Source of the DNA: Bacillus sp. 123MFChir2
GTDB taxonomy: Bacteria > Bacillota > Bacilli > Bacillales > Bacillaceae_G
Direction of reading: 5' to 3'
DNA length: 64,000 bases
Assembly (NCBI RefSeq): GCF_000383235.1
Contig: NZ_KB910943.1
Coordinates: 1-64,000, forward strand
The notes beneath the pieces are model-generated. The model worked only from the letters and a program-made list of their open reading frames with translations. It was not told where the DNA came from and did not search any database. The position numbers and the translations under genes are program-made. How positions within the stretch are numbered: position 1 is the stretch's first letter; each line of letters begins with the position of its first letter. Below are positions 1-10,668 of the stretch, piece by piece.

Positions 1-77
<77 letters not shown>

Positions 78-80
78 TAT

Positions 81-155
81 TCCGCAGTAGCTCAGTGGTA
101 GAGCTATCGGCTGTTAACCGATCGGTCGTAGGTTCGAGTCCTACCTGCGGAGCCA
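81..155 (+). tRNA. tRNA-Asn (GTT)
   Basis: Acceptor TCCGCAG pairs with CTGCGGA. The anticodon GTT is at 113-115, the T loop is standard and CCA is encoded. It lies three bases after tRNA-Ile, so the two are surely co-transcribed. Confidence 0.96.
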
Positions 156-163
156 TATAATAT

Positions 164-254
164 AGAGAAGTACCCAAGTGGCTCAAGGGGCTCCCCTGCT
201 AAGGGAGTAGATCGCTTACGCGGTGCGAGGGTTCGAATCCCTTCTTCTCTGCCA
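164..254 (+). tRNA. tRNA-Ser (GCT)
   Basis: This is a class II tRNA with a long variable arm between the anticodon and T arms. Acceptor AGAGAAG pairs with CTTCTCT, the anticodon GCT is at 198-200 and CCA is encoded. Confidence 0.95.
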
Positions 255-260
255 GAAATT

Positions 261-332
261 GGCCCGTTGGTCAAGTGGTTAAGACACCGCCCTTTCACGG
301 CGGTAACACGGGTTCGAATCCCGTACGGGTCA
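261..332 (+). tRNA. tRNA-Glu (TTC)
   Basis: Acceptor GGCCCGT pairs with ACGGGTC (one wobble or mismatch at the end). The anticodon TTC is at 294-296. CCA is not encoded, unlike in the three preceding tRNAs, so it must be added after transcription. It is the last gene of the cluster, directly before a terminator. Confidence 0.93.
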
Positions 333-338
333 TATTAA

Positions 339-369
339 AAAAGATAGCAGATTCTGCTATCTTTTTTTG
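339..369 (+). terminator. Terminator of the tRNA cluster
   Basis: A hairpin (AAGATAGCAG, loop ATT, CTGCTATCTT) is followed by a run of T. It begins nine bases after tRNA-Glu. Confidence 0.93.
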
Positions 370-414
370 CGTTTAAGAAAGACTAGTATTATGGTGAACA
401 AAAGAACAGCCTAC

Positions 415-618
415 CAAGTTGACTTTTTAACATCTAAATCGCTGCTATGCAGAACAAAACATGGCCGCTACTTGCTGTCTATCTTTGTTTTAAACTTTGC
501 ACGTGGCAGGAAAAGGCCCTGGCCGCCTCTATGAATGGCCAGTTGCTCTCGCCCACCGAAAAAGAAAAGGGTTTTTATGTTAGTTTCTTAATTTGCATTT
601 ATATAGCTGAGTAGTTAC
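415..618 (-). repeat. Dispersed repeat A, copy 1 (bcr-like), with one TAACTACTCAG-type end
   Basis: This is a full-length copy of the roughly 190-base dispersed repeat, in minus orientation relative to the copy at 34596, to which it is very close by eye. Diagnostic blocks are the GCTGCTATGCAGAACAAAAC segment, the CACGTGGCAGG block, the ACTGGCC/GGTCAGT-type hairpin and the CGAAAAAGAAAAGGG block. Its right end runs into CTGAGTAGTTAC (607-618), the terminal inverted repeat of the variant elements at 31354 and 49825. The remaining 333-716 gap holds nothing else I recognise. Confidence 0.85.
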
Positions 619-716
619 AAAATAAGTATAATATTATATATTTTATTTTTCACAATCTAAAGAAAACGCTGCCATTGAGATTGATTCCATGCTTGGTATT
701 ATAACTTTCTCCTATC

Positions 717-762
717 TGTGAAAAAGTTCACAAATAGGTCATAAAATGTGAATACATTCACA
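717..762. promoter_or_regulatory. Two Rex/Fnr-type operators upstream of ldh
   Basis: Two perfect dyads, TGTGAAAAAGTTCACA (717-732) and TGTGAATACATTCACA (747-762), have centres 30 bases apart, about three helical turns. Both fit the core of the Rex consensus (TTGTGAA-N4-TTCACAA) and also the Fnr/Crp pattern TGTGA-N6-TCACA, so sequence alone does not decide between them. Redox control of ldh by Rex is established in Bacillus. The second site overlaps the expected -35 region, which suits a repressor. Confidence 0.8.
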
Positions 763-770
763 AATAAACG

Positions 771-779
771 TGCTACAAT
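771..779 (+). promoter_or_regulatory. Extended -10 element of the ldh promoter
   Basis: TGCTACAAT is an extended -10 (TGn plus TACAAT) just after the second Rex/Fnr-type site. No good -35 hexamer is visible, and its position is covered by that operator. About 100 bases of leader follow before ldh. Confidence 0.6.
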
Positions 780-865
780 ATGTGTGTAAGGAAGTTAAAC
801 AATATAAAATCAGTATTTTAATTTTTTACTTAAATGACAATGCTAATAATGATATTAGAAAATAG

Positions 866-1825
<960 letters not shown>

Positions 1826-1841
1826 TCCAAATTGTATAAAA

Positions 1842-1893
1842 TCCCTTTCCGGCCTCCCCTGTATTTCACCCCTTTGCCGGAAGGGGTTTTTTT
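1842..1893 (+). terminator. ldh terminator
   Basis: CCCTTTCCGGC pairs with GCCGGAAGGGG across a loop and is followed by seven T, 17 bases after the ldh stop. Confidence 0.92.
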
Positions 1894-2149
1894 ATGTATT
1901 ACTTTAGTGGAAAGTAATAACAATATAGCGGTAAATTCCTTTTCTTTTCCACTAAAAAAATTATTCTAAAATAAAACGCTTACAATGAATATTCGTCAAA
2001 ATTCGATATTTTTTAATTAAATTCCATGAAATTACCACGAATTCCTATAAAAAAACGTATGTTTTTTTAGAAATTCGCAAGGATATTTCAATTTACCGAA
2101 GAATAGTAATAACATATTTAAAATTCTGTCATCTTGTGAGGTGAACATA
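1894..2149 (+). other. AT-rich leader region of the glycogen operon
   Basis: There is no gene here. An 11-base inverted repeat (TTTAGTGGAAA at 1903-1913, TTTCCACTAAA at 1946-1956) and a small AAAAAACGTATGTTTTTT hairpin near 2050-2070 are visible. The promoter of glgB should lie in this stretch, but I see no convincing -35/-10 pair. Confidence 0.4.
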
Positions 2150-4087
2150 GTGATTGAGACAAAGTGTAATGTGAAAGACATGTTATTGTTCCATGAAGAA
2201 AAGTTTTATGATAGCTACGAGATTCTTGGTGCTCATTTGACGGTGGAAAATGGGATGGAAGGCACACGTTTTTCCGTATGGGCACCTCATGCACAAGCTG
2301 TGAGTATTGTAGGAGATTTTAATGAGTGGGATAGCGAGATGCATGAAATGATACGAGTGACAGAGAAAGGGATTTGGTCTTTATTTATACCGAATATTCC
2401 TCAGCAGAAATTATATAAGTATGCAATTCAAACGAGAGAAAGGCATACGATTTTAAAAGCTGATCCGTATGCAATGTATGCTGAAGTTCGGCCAAATACG
2501 GCATCCGTTGTTTACGATATAAAAGGTTATAAATGGAAAGATCAGAAGTGGTTTCAAAAAAAGAAACGAAAGTTAATCTATACTGAAGCATTAGCCATTT
2601 ATGAGATTCACTTTGGTTCTTGGAAAAAGAAAGAAGATGGGTCTTTTTATTCTTATAGAGAAATGGCAGATGAGCTTATTCCGTATGTAGCGGAGCATCA
2701 ATTTACTCATGTTGAAATTATGCCGCTTGTTGAACACCCGTATGATCGTTCTTGGGGGTATCAAGGAACGGGATATTATGCACCGACAAGTAGATACGGA
2801 ACACCACAAGATTTTATGTATTTTGTCGATGAATGTCACAAATATGGGATCGGTGTCATTTTAGATTGGGTACCAGGACATTTTTGTAAAGACGCTCATG
2901 GACTTTATTTATTTGACGGAGAACCGACGTATGAATATAAAGATCTTGATGTGCAAGAAAACCGTGTATGGGGGACGGTAAATTTTGATTTAGGAAAACA
3001 AGAAGTGCGAAATTTTCTTATTTCAAATGCTTTGTTTTGGATGAAGCATTATCATATTGACGGCTTTCGAGTGGATGCGGTTGCGAATATGTTGTATTGG
3101 GAGCGTAGTGGAGGGCAGGGAAGCAACGAGAATGCGGTATCATTCCTGCAGCAGTTAAATGAAGCTGTATTTGCAGAAGATCCCACTTTCTTAATGACCG
3201 CAGAAGATTCAACGGCATGGCCGCTCGTAACAGCACCGACTTATGAAGGCGGACTTGGCTTTAATTATAAATGGAATATGGGCTGGATGAATGACATTTT
3301 AAAATATATGGAATGTGCGCCAGAGTATCGGAAATATATACATGACAAAGTAACATTTTCGCTGCTGTACGCGTATTCTGAGAATTTTATTTTACCTTTA
3401 TCGCATGATGAGGTTGTACATGGGAAGAAGTCACTGTTAAATAAAATGCCGGGTGATTATTGGTCGAAGTTTGCTCAGCTTCGTTTATTGTACGGCTATT
3501 TATTTACACATCCAGGGAAGAAACTGCTCTTTATGGGTGGTGAGTTTGGTCAATTTGATGAATGGAAAGATCTTGAGGACTTAGATTGGAGTTTACATGA
3601 TTTTGAGATGCATAATTGTGTGCATGATTATTTTAAGGAGCTCATAGCATTGTATAAGCGCTCTAAGCCGCTTTGGCAGCTTGACCATACACCGAAAGGC
3701 TTTCAGTGGATTGATGCGGATAACCGTGAGCAAAGTGTTTTTTCGTTTATTCGCCAAGGCGAAAGAGAAGAAGATGTTCTTGTTATCGTGTGCAACTTTA
3801 CAAGCGTGGTATATGAAAACTATAAAGTTGGCGTACCGGAATTTCGCTATTATAACGAAATTTTAAATAGCGACAGTTCTGCATATGGCGGTTCAGGGAA
3901 AATTAATAAGAAGCGATTAAAGGCGATTATGGCACCTTACCATAATCAGCTTGCACATGTCGAAATGACAATACCACCATTTGGAATTTCAATTTTACGA
4001 CCAGTGAAAACACGAAAGGGGAGTAGTAAACAGGATGGTTCAAAAGCAGAAGTGCGTAGCGATGTTATTAGCAGGGGGAAAAGGTAG
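2150..4087 (+). CDS. glgB: 1,4-alpha-glucan branching enzyme
   Basis: GlgB makes alpha-1,6 branches in glycogen by moving segments of alpha-1,4 chain. The N-terminal part is a CBM48-type beta-sandwich ([15 protein letters not shown]-type motifs). A GH13 barrel follows, with nucleophile Asp near residue 309 (in [10 protein letters not shown]) and acid/base Glu near 352 (TAEDS). I prefer the GTG at 2150, which has GAGGTGA seven bases upstream; the in-frame GTG at 2141 overlaps that ribosome site. Length is 645 residues. The basic C-terminal tail overlaps the start of glgC by 53 bases, implying tight co-translation. It is the first gene of the glycogen operon. Confidence 0.95.
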   Translation: MIETKCNVKDMLLFHEEKFYDSYEILGAHLTVENGMEGTRFSVWAPHAQAVSIVGDFNEWDSEMHEMIRVTEKGIWSLFIPNIPQQKLYKYAIQTRERHTILKADPYAMYAEVRPNTASVVYDIKGYKWKDQKWFQKKKRKLIYTEALAIYEIHFGSWKKKEDGSFYSYREMADELIPYVAEHQFTHVEIMPLVEHPYDRSWGYQGTGYYAPTSRYGTPQDFMYFVDECHKYGIGVILDWVPGHFCKDAHGLYLFDGEPTYEYKDLDVQENRVWGTVNFDLGKQEVRNFLISNALFWMKHYHIDGFRVDAVANMLYWERSGGQGSNENAVSFLQQLNEAVFAEDPTFLMTAEDSTAWPLVTAPTYEGGLGFNYKWNMGWMNDILKYMECAPEYRKYIHDKVTFSLLYAYSENFILPLSHDEVVHGKKSLLNKMPGDYWSKFAQLRLLYGYLFTHPGKKLLFMGGEFGQFDEWKDLEDLDWSLHDFEMHNCVHDYFKELIALYKRSKPLWQLDHTPKGFQWIDADNREQSVFSFIRQGEREEDVLVIVCNFTSVVYENYKVGVPEFRYYNEILNSDSSAYGGSGKINKKRLKAIMAPYHNQLAHVEMTIPPFGISILRPVKTRKGSSKQDGSKAEVRSDVISRGKR

Positions 4088-5165
4088 TCGTCTAAGTGCA
4101 TTAACAAAAAATTTAGCTAAGCCAGCTGTTCCATTTGGGGGGAAATATCGCATTATTGATTTTACATTAAGTAACTGTGCGAACTCTGGTATTGAAACAG
4201 TCGGGATTTTAACACAGTACCAGCCGTTAGAGTTGCATAGTTATATCGGTATTGGAGATGCATGGGATTTAGACCGTGTAAATGGAGGGGTTACTGTACT
4301 TCCTCCTTATGCGGAGTCTTCAGGTGTGAAATGGTATACAGGAACGGCAAGTGCCATTTATCAAAATTTAAACTATTTAAAGCAGTATGATCCAGAACAT
4401 GTTCTCATTTTATCTGGAGATCATATTTATAAGATGGATTATGCCAAAATGATTGATTACCACATAGAACGAGAAGCAGATGTCTCTATTTCTGTTATTG
4501 AAGTACCTTGGGATGAAGCGAGCCGCTTTGGTATTATGAATACGAATGAAGCGATGGAGGTTGTTGAATTTGAAGAAAAACCACAATTTCCAAAAAGTAA
4601 CTTAGCTTCAATGGGAATTTACATTTTTAATTGGGTTATTTTAAAAGAGTATTTAGAAATGGATGCAAGAAATCCAGAATCTAGTAATGACTTTGGGAAA
4701 GATGTGATTCCACTTTTATTAGATGAAGGTAAAAAGCTTGTTGCGTACCCATTTAGCGGATATTGGAAAGATGTTGGAACAGTGAAGAGCTTATGGGAGG
4801 CAAATATGGATCTACTTCAGGAAGATTCGTCGCTTAATCTATATGACCTTGATTGGAGAATTTGTTCTGTAAATCCGAATCAGCCGCCGCAATATATTGC
4901 ACCATCAGCAGAAGTGGAAGAATCATTAATAAATGAAGGTTGTGTTGTTGAAGGAAACGTACAGCATTCTGTATTGTTTCAAGGGGTAATTGTAGAGGAA
5001 GGGAGTAGGATTGTTGATTCAGTTATTATGCCAGATGCCAAGGTTGGAAAGAATGTTGTGATTGAGCGTGCTATTGTGGGACCAGGAATGGTTATTGAAG
5101 ATGGAGCGATTATTCGTCCAGAAAAAAATATAGAGGACGTTGTGTTAATTGCAGAGGAAATGTAA
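4035..5165 (+). CDS. glgC: Glucose-1-phosphate adenylyltransferase, catalytic subunit
   Basis: GlgC makes ADP-glucose from glucose-1-phosphate and ATP, the committed step of bacterial glycogen synthesis. Its 376 residues carry the N-terminal nucleotidyltransferase signature (AGGKGSRL, then [15 protein letters not shown]) and a C-terminal left-handed beta-helix of hexapeptide repeats (for example [15 protein letters not shown]). The ATG at 4035 lies inside the end of glgB. In Bacillus GlgC works with GlgD, encoded next, as a mixed enzyme. A dispersed repeat has been inserted between glgC and glgD, so the operon is interrupted by about 290 bases. Confidence 0.96.
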   Translation: MVQKQKCVAMLLAGGKGSRLSALTKNLAKPAVPFGGKYRIIDFTLSNCANSGIETVGILTQYQPLELHSYIGIGDAWDLDRVNGGVTVLPPYAESSGVKWYTGTASAIYQNLNYLKQYDPEHVLILSGDHIYKMDYAKMIDYHIEREADVSISVIEVPWDEASRFGIMNTNEAMEVVEFEEKPQFPKSNLASMGIYIFNWVILKEYLEMDARNPESSNDFGKDVIPLLLDEGKKLVAYPFSGYWKDVGTVKSLWEANMDLLQEDSSLNLYDLDWRICSVNPNQPPQYIAPSAEVEESLINEGCVVEGNVQHSVLFQGVIVEEGSRIVDSVIMPDAKVGKNVVIERAIVGPGMVIEDGAIIRPEKNIEDVVLIAEEM

Positions 5166-5193
5166 AGTGAGACGAATGATTTGCAAGGAAAGG

Positions 5194-5394
5194 TATATAT
5201 ATTGAAAAAACAAAATGAAAATCCCCTTTCTTTTTAAGGGGGATGAGAGCATCTGGCCATGCGTAGAAGCGGTCAGTGCCTTATCCTGCCACATGCAATA
5301 GTTTAACACAAAGGGAGTAAGCGAGAGCAGGTCTTTTTTTGTTCTGCATAGCAGCGATTTATATGTTGAAAAGTCAAAATGAATTTCTATAAGA
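5194..5394 (+). repeat. Dispersed repeat A, copy 2
   Basis: This full-length plus-orientation copy runs from an AT-rich TATATAT flank through the CTTTCTTTTTAAGGGGGATGAGAGC block, the CTGGCC/GGTCAG hairpin and CCTGCCAC to GTTCTGCATAGCAGCGATTT. It fills the space between glgC and glgD inside the glycogen operon. Confidence 0.85.
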
Positions 5395-5454
5395 GGTTTT
5401 TATGAATGATTATTTTACTTTCTGTTAGAGCGTGACGAAAAGGGGATGAGATGA

Positions 5455-6483
5455 GTGAGAGAATCAATGTTAGGAATTATTAATGCGACAGAGAATTTTC
5501 CATCACTGCAGCAAGTAACAAATCATCGATCGTTGGCGGTATTGCCGTTTGGTGGGCGCTACCGTTTAATAGATTTTATGCTTTCTAATATGGTAAATTC
5601 TCATATTCATAGTGTAGCTATTTTCACAAGTCATAAAAATCGTTCGCTCATGGATCATCTCGGTTCTGGGAAACAGTGGGATTTAGATCGGAAACGCGAC
5701 GGCTTATTTTTATTTCCTCCAAATTGCCAATGTGCTCAAGATGAGTTTGGCTCGTTTGCTCATTTTAGCAGACATATTGATTACTTTTTACGTAGTAAGC
5801 AAGAATATGTTGTCATTACAAACAGTCATGTTGTAACAGCGCTTGATTTTCAAGCTGTATTAGAGCGTCATTTATATACAAACGCACATATTACGGAAGT
5901 ATGTCACCGTGGTAAGTCGCTTCAGACATATGTATTAAAGAAGGAGTTACTATTACACTTGTTTGAGACGTATCAAGATATGGGCTATTATAGCTTACTT
6001 GATATTGTCAAAGAAAAACGAGACACTTCGTTGCGTATGGAAAGTTATGAGCATACTGGTTATGTAGCCGTTATAGATTCAATTGAAAGTTACTATAAGC
6101 ATAGTTTAGAAATATTGCAGCCGGAAATTTGGAAGCAAGTCTTTCAGAAAGAGGCGCCAATTTTTACGAAAGTAAAGGATGAGCCGCCAACAAGGTACGG
6201 AAAAGAGGCAAGTGTACATAATGCGATGATTGCTAACGGCAGCATTATCGAAGGGGAAGTAGAAAACAGCGTTGTCTTTCGTTCTGTAAAGATTGGAAAA
6301 GGCTCTATCGTTCGTAATAGTATTATTATGCAAAAGAGCCAAATTGGAGAGAATTGTATACTAGATGGTGTAATCCTCGATAAGGATGTAAAAATTCAAG
6401 ATGGAACAATATTAACAGGTTCAAGTTATCCATTTGTTGTAGAGAAAGGAAAGATTCAAAGCAGTAATGTAACAATACAGTAA
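5455..6483 (+). CDS. glgD: Glycogen biosynthesis protein GlgD
   Basis: This is a GlgC paralogue of 342 residues, thought to be the regulatory partner of GlgC in ADP-glucose synthesis. It keeps the nucleotidyltransferase fold (LPFGGRYRLIDFMLSN) and the beta-helix, but lacks the GGxGSRL phosphate loop of GlgC, with FPSLQQV-type sequence instead. The GTG at 5455 gives MRESMLG. A nearby ATG at 5451 is in another frame and closes quickly. The ribosome site AAAAGGGGATGAG is good. The next in-frame ATG (fifth codon) is also possible. Confidence 0.93.
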   Translation: MRESMLGIINATENFPSLQQVTNHRSLAVLPFGGRYRLIDFMLSNMVNSHIHSVAIFTSHKNRSLMDHLGSGKQWDLDRKRDGLFLFPPNCQCAQDEFGSFAHFSRHIDYFLRSKQEYVVITNSHVVTALDFQAVLERHLYTNAHITEVCHRGKSLQTYVLKKELLLHLFETYQDMGYYSLLDIVKEKRDTSLRMESYEHTGYVAVIDSIESYYKHSLEILQPEIWKQVFQKEAPIFTKVKDEPPTRYGKEASVHNAMIANGSIIEGEVENSVVFRSVKIGKGSIVRNSIIMQKSQIGENCILDGVILDKDVKIQDGTILTGSSYPFVVEKGKIQSSNVTIQ

Positions 6484-6494
6484 GATCAGAAATT

Positions 6495-6547
6495 GAGAGG
6501 AGGAATCTGCATGCTAGGCATAGGTAAATGTTTTACCTATGCCTAGC
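6495..6547 (+). promoter_or_regulatory. Strong ribosome site, 11-codon leader ORF and perfect hairpin before glgA
   Basis: GAGAGGAGG (about 6495-6503) is followed by ATG at 6511 and an 11-codon frame ([11 protein letters not shown], stop at 6544-6546). The frame coincides with a perfect 16-base inverted repeat, GCTAGGCATAGGTAAA...TTTACCTATGCCTAGC (6513-6547), with a three-base loop. The true glgA start lies 22 bases after the leader stop. I infer an insertion that separated glgA from its ancestral ribosome site, or a translational attenuator. Confidence 0.6.
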
Positions 6548-6568
6548 TATTGCGGAGAGACGATTACA

Positions 6569-8074
6569 GTGAATATTTTATTTGCAGTATCAGAGTGCGT
6601 ACCATTTATTAAATCGGGTGGATTAGCAGATGTAGCTGGGGCACTTCCAAAGGCGTTACAAAAACTTGGGATGAACGTGCGCGTTATGCTTCCCTATTAT
6701 AGTTTAATTCCAGAGAATATAAGAAACAAATGTGTGCTTCATAAAGTGATTACGGTTCAGCTTGGTTGGCGTAATCAATATTGTGGTATTTTGAAATTGG
6801 AACAGGGAGGAATTACGTATTACTTTATCGACAATGAGTATTATTTTAAACGTGATTCCATATATGGTCATTATGATGATGGCGAACGTTTTTCATTTTT
6901 CTCAAAGGCGGTATTAGAGTGTATTCCGCATTTAGATTTTGAAGTGGATGTTCTGCATTGTCACGATTGGCATACAGCGATGGCAAATTTTTTATTGCGG
7001 GAGAAATATCGTGAGCAGCCATTGTATGAAAAGATAAAGACTGTTTTTACGATTCATAATTTGCAGTTTCAAGGTGTGTTCCCGCGCATTGTTATGCATG
7101 ACTTATTAGAGCTTGGTGATGAGTATTTTCATAGTGAACAACTTGAGTTTTACGGAAACATTAACTTTATGAAAGGCGGAATTATTGCCTCTGATATCAT
7201 TACAGCGGTAAGCCCGACATATAAAGAAGAAATTCAATATTCGTTTTTCGGAGAGAAGTTAGATGGTTTATTACGTAAATATAACGATAAACTTATTGGG
7301 ATTGTGAATGGAATTGATGATGTTTTGTACAACCCAAAGAATGATAAAACGATAGCGGCAATGTATGATGCAAATTCACTCTATAAAAAAAGAGAGAATA
7401 AACGAGCTCTGCAGCGTTATTTTGGATTACCAGAAAAAGAAGATGCACCAATTATTGCAATGGTTACTCGTTTAACGAAGCAAAAAGGATTAGATTTAGT
7501 GCGTCATGCTTTTCATGAAATGATGCAAGAAGATGTGCAATTTATTGTACTTGGGTCAGGTGATAAAGAATATGAACAGTTTTTTGAACAAATGGCATAT
7601 GAATACTCAGATAAAGTGAAAGTATATATCGGATTTCATGAAGAATTGGCACATCAAGTATATGCCGGGTCTGATTTATTTTTAATGCCATCTTTATTTG
7701 AACCATGTGGTCTTGGACAGCTCATTGCCCTTACGTACGGGGCGATTCCAATTGTACGGGAAACAGGCGGTTTAAATGATACTGTTCAATCGTACAATGA
7801 ATATACAAATGAAGGAAATGGTTTTAGTTTTACGAGCTTTAATGCGCACGATATGCTGCATACAGTGCAGCGAGCCTTGCACTATTACCACGACACCAAG
7901 GTATGGCAATCTCTTATGAAACGTGCGATGACGGAGGATTATAGCTGGAAGCAGTCTGCCGAGAAATATAAGGAGCTATATGAAAGCTTGTTCGGTTCAA
8001 ATCAAGAACCGCAATCTAATGAGGAAGAAAAGATGAGTAATCAGAAGCAACCGATTTTTTCTGTTAACAAGTAG
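6569..8074 (+). CDS. glgA: Glycogen (starch) synthase
   Basis: GlgA extends alpha-1,4-glucan from ADP-glucose (GT5 family, GT-B fold). The conserved N-terminal start [21 protein letters not shown] contains the K-S-G-G-L ADP-glucose motif, and [14 protein letters not shown] lies in the C-terminal domain. The family alignment places the start at the GTG at 6569, preceded by GGAGAG. The upstream ATG at 6539 would add a foreign [10 protein letters not shown] leader that falls inside a palindrome. The 501-residue protein carries about 25 extra, Gln/Asn/Glu-rich C-terminal residues compared with the usual B. cereus enzyme of about 476. Confidence 0.94.
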   Translation: MNILFAVSECVPFIKSGGLADVAGALPKALQKLGMNVRVMLPYYSLIPENIRNKCVLHKVITVQLGWRNQYCGILKLEQGGITYYFIDNEYYFKRDSIYGHYDDGERFSFFSKAVLECIPHLDFEVDVLHCHDWHTAMANFLLREKYREQPLYEKIKTVFTIHNLQFQGVFPRIVMHDLLELGDEYFHSEQLEFYGNINFMKGGIIASDIITAVSPTYKEEIQYSFFGEKLDGLLRKYNDKLIGIVNGIDDVLYNPKNDKTIAAMYDANSLYKKRENKRALQRYFGLPEKEDAPIIAMVTRLTKQKGLDLVRHAFHEMMQEDVQFIVLGSGDKEYEQFFEQMAYEYSDKVKVYIGFHEELAHQVYAGSDLFLMPSLFEPCGLGQLIALTYGAIPIVRETGGLNDTVQSYNEYTNEGNGFSFTSFNAHDMLHTVQRALHYYHDTKVWQSLMKRAMTEDYSWKQSAEKYKELYESLFGSNQEPQSNEEEKMSNQKQPIFSVNK

Positions 8075-8076
8075 TA

Positions 8077-8127
8077 GGGTAGAGCTAACCAGCAGTGGAA
8101 AAACCATTGCTGGAAGTTTCACTTTGA
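8077..8127 (+). repeat. Short remnant of dispersed repeat B
   Basis: GAGCTAACCAGCAGTGG, AAAAACC and CATTGCTGG form a hairpin (8088-8112 region) ending in AAGTTTCACTTT. The same ending and the same CAGTGG/CCACTGA-type hairpin occur at 11761-11857 and, inverted, at 52633. It sits directly before the glgP ribosome site. Confidence 0.6.
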
Positions 8128-8141
8128 AAGAGGTGAGAAAG

Positions 8142-10550
8142 TTGTTTTCAAATACAGAGGATTTTAAAGCTGCTTTTTTAGAAAAACTAGAAACAATGTA
8201 TGGAAAAAGTTTTAAAGATTCGACTGTGCAAGATCAATATAATACGCTCGGTCATATGGTACGTGAATATATTAGCCAGCGCTGGATTGGGACGAATGAA
8301 CGGTACCGAACAGATAATCAAAAGCAAATGTATTACTTATCTATTGAGTTTTTATTAGGGCGTTTGTTAGGAAGTAATATATTAAATTTAGGAATACGCG
8401 ATGTATGTGAACGAGGATTAGAAGAGCTGGGGATTTATTTGCAAGACCTTGAGGAAATGGAAGCGGATGCTGGCCTTGGAAATGGTGGGCTCGGTCGTTT
8501 AGCAGCCTGTTTTCTTGATTCGCTTGCTTCGTTAAATTTACCAGGGCACGGGTACGGGATTCGCTATAAGCACGGTTTGTTTGATCAAAAAATTGTGGAT
8601 GGTTATCAAATTGAATTGCCAGAGCAATGGCTGCGGCACGGGAATGTTTGGGAAGTGCGAAGGCATGACCAAGCAGTAGAAGTTAGTTTTTGGGGACAAG
8701 TTGATACTTTTCAGTCTGGTGGGCGTCTTGAGTTTCGGCATATCAATGCGGAAACGATTGTGGCTGTACCGTACGATGTACCTGTTGTTGGGTATGAAAC
8801 AAGTACCGTCAATACATTGCGACTTTGGAGCGCAGAGCCTGTTCCGTTTCCACCGAATTGCAAGGATGTATTGAAGTATAAACGGGAAACAGAAGCAGTT
8901 TCGGAGTTCTTATATCCAGATGATACGCATGATGAAGGGAAAATACTTCGTTTGAAACAGCAGTATTTTCTTGTGTCGGCTAGCTTACAAAATATTGTGC
9001 GATTGCACCGAGAACGAAATGGTACGCTTCGTAATTTACATGAGAAAATTGCTATTCATATTAACGACACGCATCCAGTTTTAGCTATTCCAGAATTAAT
9101 GCGTATTTTGCTTGATGAGGAAAAGATGAATTGGGAAGATGCATGGCATATTACAACACATACGATTTCTTATACAAATCACACAACCTTATCGGAAGCG
9201 TTAGAAAAATGGCCAATTCATATTTTTGAACCGTTGTTACCGCGTATTTATATGATTGTCCAAGAAATTAATGAGCGCTTTTGTCATGAGTTATGGGACC
9301 GCTATTCGTATGATTGGAATCGCATCGAAAACATGGCGATTATCGCTCATGGGCTTGTGAAAATGGCGCATTTGGCGATTGTGGGGAGTCATAGTGTAAA
9401 CGGCGTTGCGAAAATTCATACGGAAATATTAAAGCAGCGAGAAATGCGCTTGTTTTATGAATTTTATCCAGAGAAGTTTAACAATAAGACAAATGGAATT
9501 ACGCATCGGCGCTGGTTATTAAAAGCAAATCCGCAGCTATCGAATTTAATTTGTGACACGATTGGAACGGATTGGATGAAAGAACCGGATCAGCTGCAAG
9601 CATTAGGAAATTATAAGTACGATGCAGCGTTTCAGGAGTCGCTTCATAATGTAAAACAAGTGCGAAAAGAATTGTTAATGAAACGGATTGAAAAACAAAC
9701 CGGTATTGTTGTCGATCCATATTCTATTTTTGACGTACAAGTAAAACGTCTGCATGCTTATAAGCGGCAGTTGTTAAATGTACTGCATATTTTATATTTG
9801 TACAATCGATTAAAGGAAGATGCTAGTTTTTCCTTTTATCCGCGCACATTTATTTTTGGGGCAAAGGCATCACCTGGATATTATTACGCGAAAAAGATTA
9901 TTAAACTTATAAATGAATTGGCACGGAAAGTAAATGATGATCCGTATGTCAATCAATATATGAAAGTTATATTTCTAGAAAACTATCGTGTTTCACTTGC
10001 TGAAGATATTTTTCCAGCCGCAGATGTGAGTGAACAAATTTCAACCGCAAGTAAAGAAGCATCGGGAACTGGAAATATGAAATTTATGATGAACGGTGCG
10101 GTGACACTAGGTACATTAGACGGTGCGAATGTTGAAATTAAAGAGGCCGTTGGGAATGATGCTATTTTTATTTTTGGTTTAACGGCCGAGGAAGTACTGC
10201 ATTATTACCAAAATGGTGGTTATCGTGCTAGCGATTATTATCATCATGATATGCGTATTCAAAAGGTTGTCAATCAGCTGACAAATGGTTTTTTTGAAAA
10301 TGCAGGCGATGAGTTTGAAGCTATTTTTGATTCTTTTCTTATTCAAAATGACGAATATTTTGTTCTCAGAGATTTTGCACCATATGCTGATATGCAAGAA
10401 AAAGTTGGAGAAATATATGAAAGTCGAAAAAAATGGTTGGAAATAAGTACAATGAACATTGCAAAATCTGGTCATTTTGCAAGTGATCGAACAATCTTGC
10501 AGTACAGCCATGATATTTGGAGGATTACAGAAGGGATGAGGGCTAGGTAA
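8142..10550 (+). CDS. glgP: Glycogen phosphorylase
   Basis: GlgP releases glucose-1-phosphate from glycogen (GT35, pyridoxal phosphate enzyme). It has 802 residues. The GLGNGGLGRLAACFLDS stretch is near residues 115-130, and the PLP-binding Lys lies in EASGTGNMKFMMNG near residue 646. The start is taken as the TTG at 8142, giving LFSNTEDF, with AGAGGTGAG five to eight bases upstream. The more upstream in-frame TTG at 8124 would place that ribosome site inside the gene. Last gene of the glycogen operon; its stop codon lies inside the terminator hairpin. Confidence 0.95.
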   Translation: MFSNTEDFKAAFLEKLETMYGKSFKDSTVQDQYNTLGHMVREYISQRWIGTNERYRTDNQKQMYYLSIEFLLGRLLGSNILNLGIRDVCERGLEELGIYLQDLEEMEADAGLGNGGLGRLAACFLDSLASLNLPGHGYGIRYKHGLFDQKIVDGYQIELPEQWLRHGNVWEVRRHDQAVEVSFWGQVDTFQSGGRLEFRHINAETIVAVPYDVPVVGYETSTVNTLRLWSAEPVPFPPNCKDVLKYKRETEAVSEFLYPDDTHDEGKILRLKQQYFLVSASLQNIVRLHRERNGTLRNLHEKIAIHINDTHPVLAIPELMRILLDEEKMNWEDAWHITTHTISYTNHTTLSEALEKWPIHIFEPLLPRIYMIVQEINERFCHELWDRYSYDWNRIENMAIIAHGLVKMAHLAIVGSHSVNGVAKIHTEILKQREMRLFYEFYPEKFNNKTNGITHRRWLLKANPQLSNLICDTIGTDWMKEPDQLQALGNYKYDAAFQESLHNVKQVRKELLMKRIEKQTGIVVDPYSIFDVQVKRLHAYKRQLLNVLHILYLYNRLKEDASFSFYPRTFIFGAKASPGYYYAKKIIKLINELARKVNDDPYVNQYMKVIFLENYRVSLAEDIFPAADVSEQISTASKEASGTGNMKFMMNGAVTLGTLDGANVEIKEAVGNDAIFIFGLTAEEVLHYYQNGGYRASDYYHHDMRIQKVVNQLTNGFFENAGDEFEAIFDSFLIQNDEYFVLRDFAPYADMQEKVGEIYESRKKWLEISTMNIAKSGHFASDRTILQYSHDIWRITEGMRAR

Positions 10551-10588
10551 AGAAACGACTGCTTCAAGCAGTCGTTTTTTACCTAGCC
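10540..10588 (+). terminator. Terminator of the glycogen operon, overlapping the glgP stop
   Basis: This is a long dyad. GGCTAGGTAAA and AAACGACTGC pair with GCAGTCGTTT and TTTACCTAGCC, and the T-run is inside the arm. The glgP stop codon TAA lies in the left arm. The outer arm (CTAGGTAAA/TTTACCTAG) resembles the hairpin between glgD and glgA. Confidence 0.8.
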
Positions 10589-10618
10589 CACCAATATAAT
10601 ATATCGGCGACTTTTTAT

Positions 10619-10668
10619 GAGATATCGGCGCTTCGACACAATATAAAGACCCTTCGACGTTGTTCGAC
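10619..10668 (+). repeat. Short dispersed repeat D, copy 1
   Basis: This starts ATATCGGCGCTTCGACAC, then AATATAAAGAC and TTCGAC blocks. Related copies are at 14101-14150 (same orientation) and 54636-54684 (inverted). Each lies just next to a gene-end hairpin. Confidence 0.6.

Noticed and set aside
104-298. Minus-strand 64-codon frame over the tRNA genes
   Set aside because: It is antisense to tRNA-Asn, Ser and Glu. The text reflects tRNA sequence, a known source of false proteins.
9499-9720. Minus-strand frame inside glgP, and the many similar short frames inside men, feo and ABC genes
   Set aside because: They overlap conserved coding sequence in another frame and lack start signals and family resemblance.
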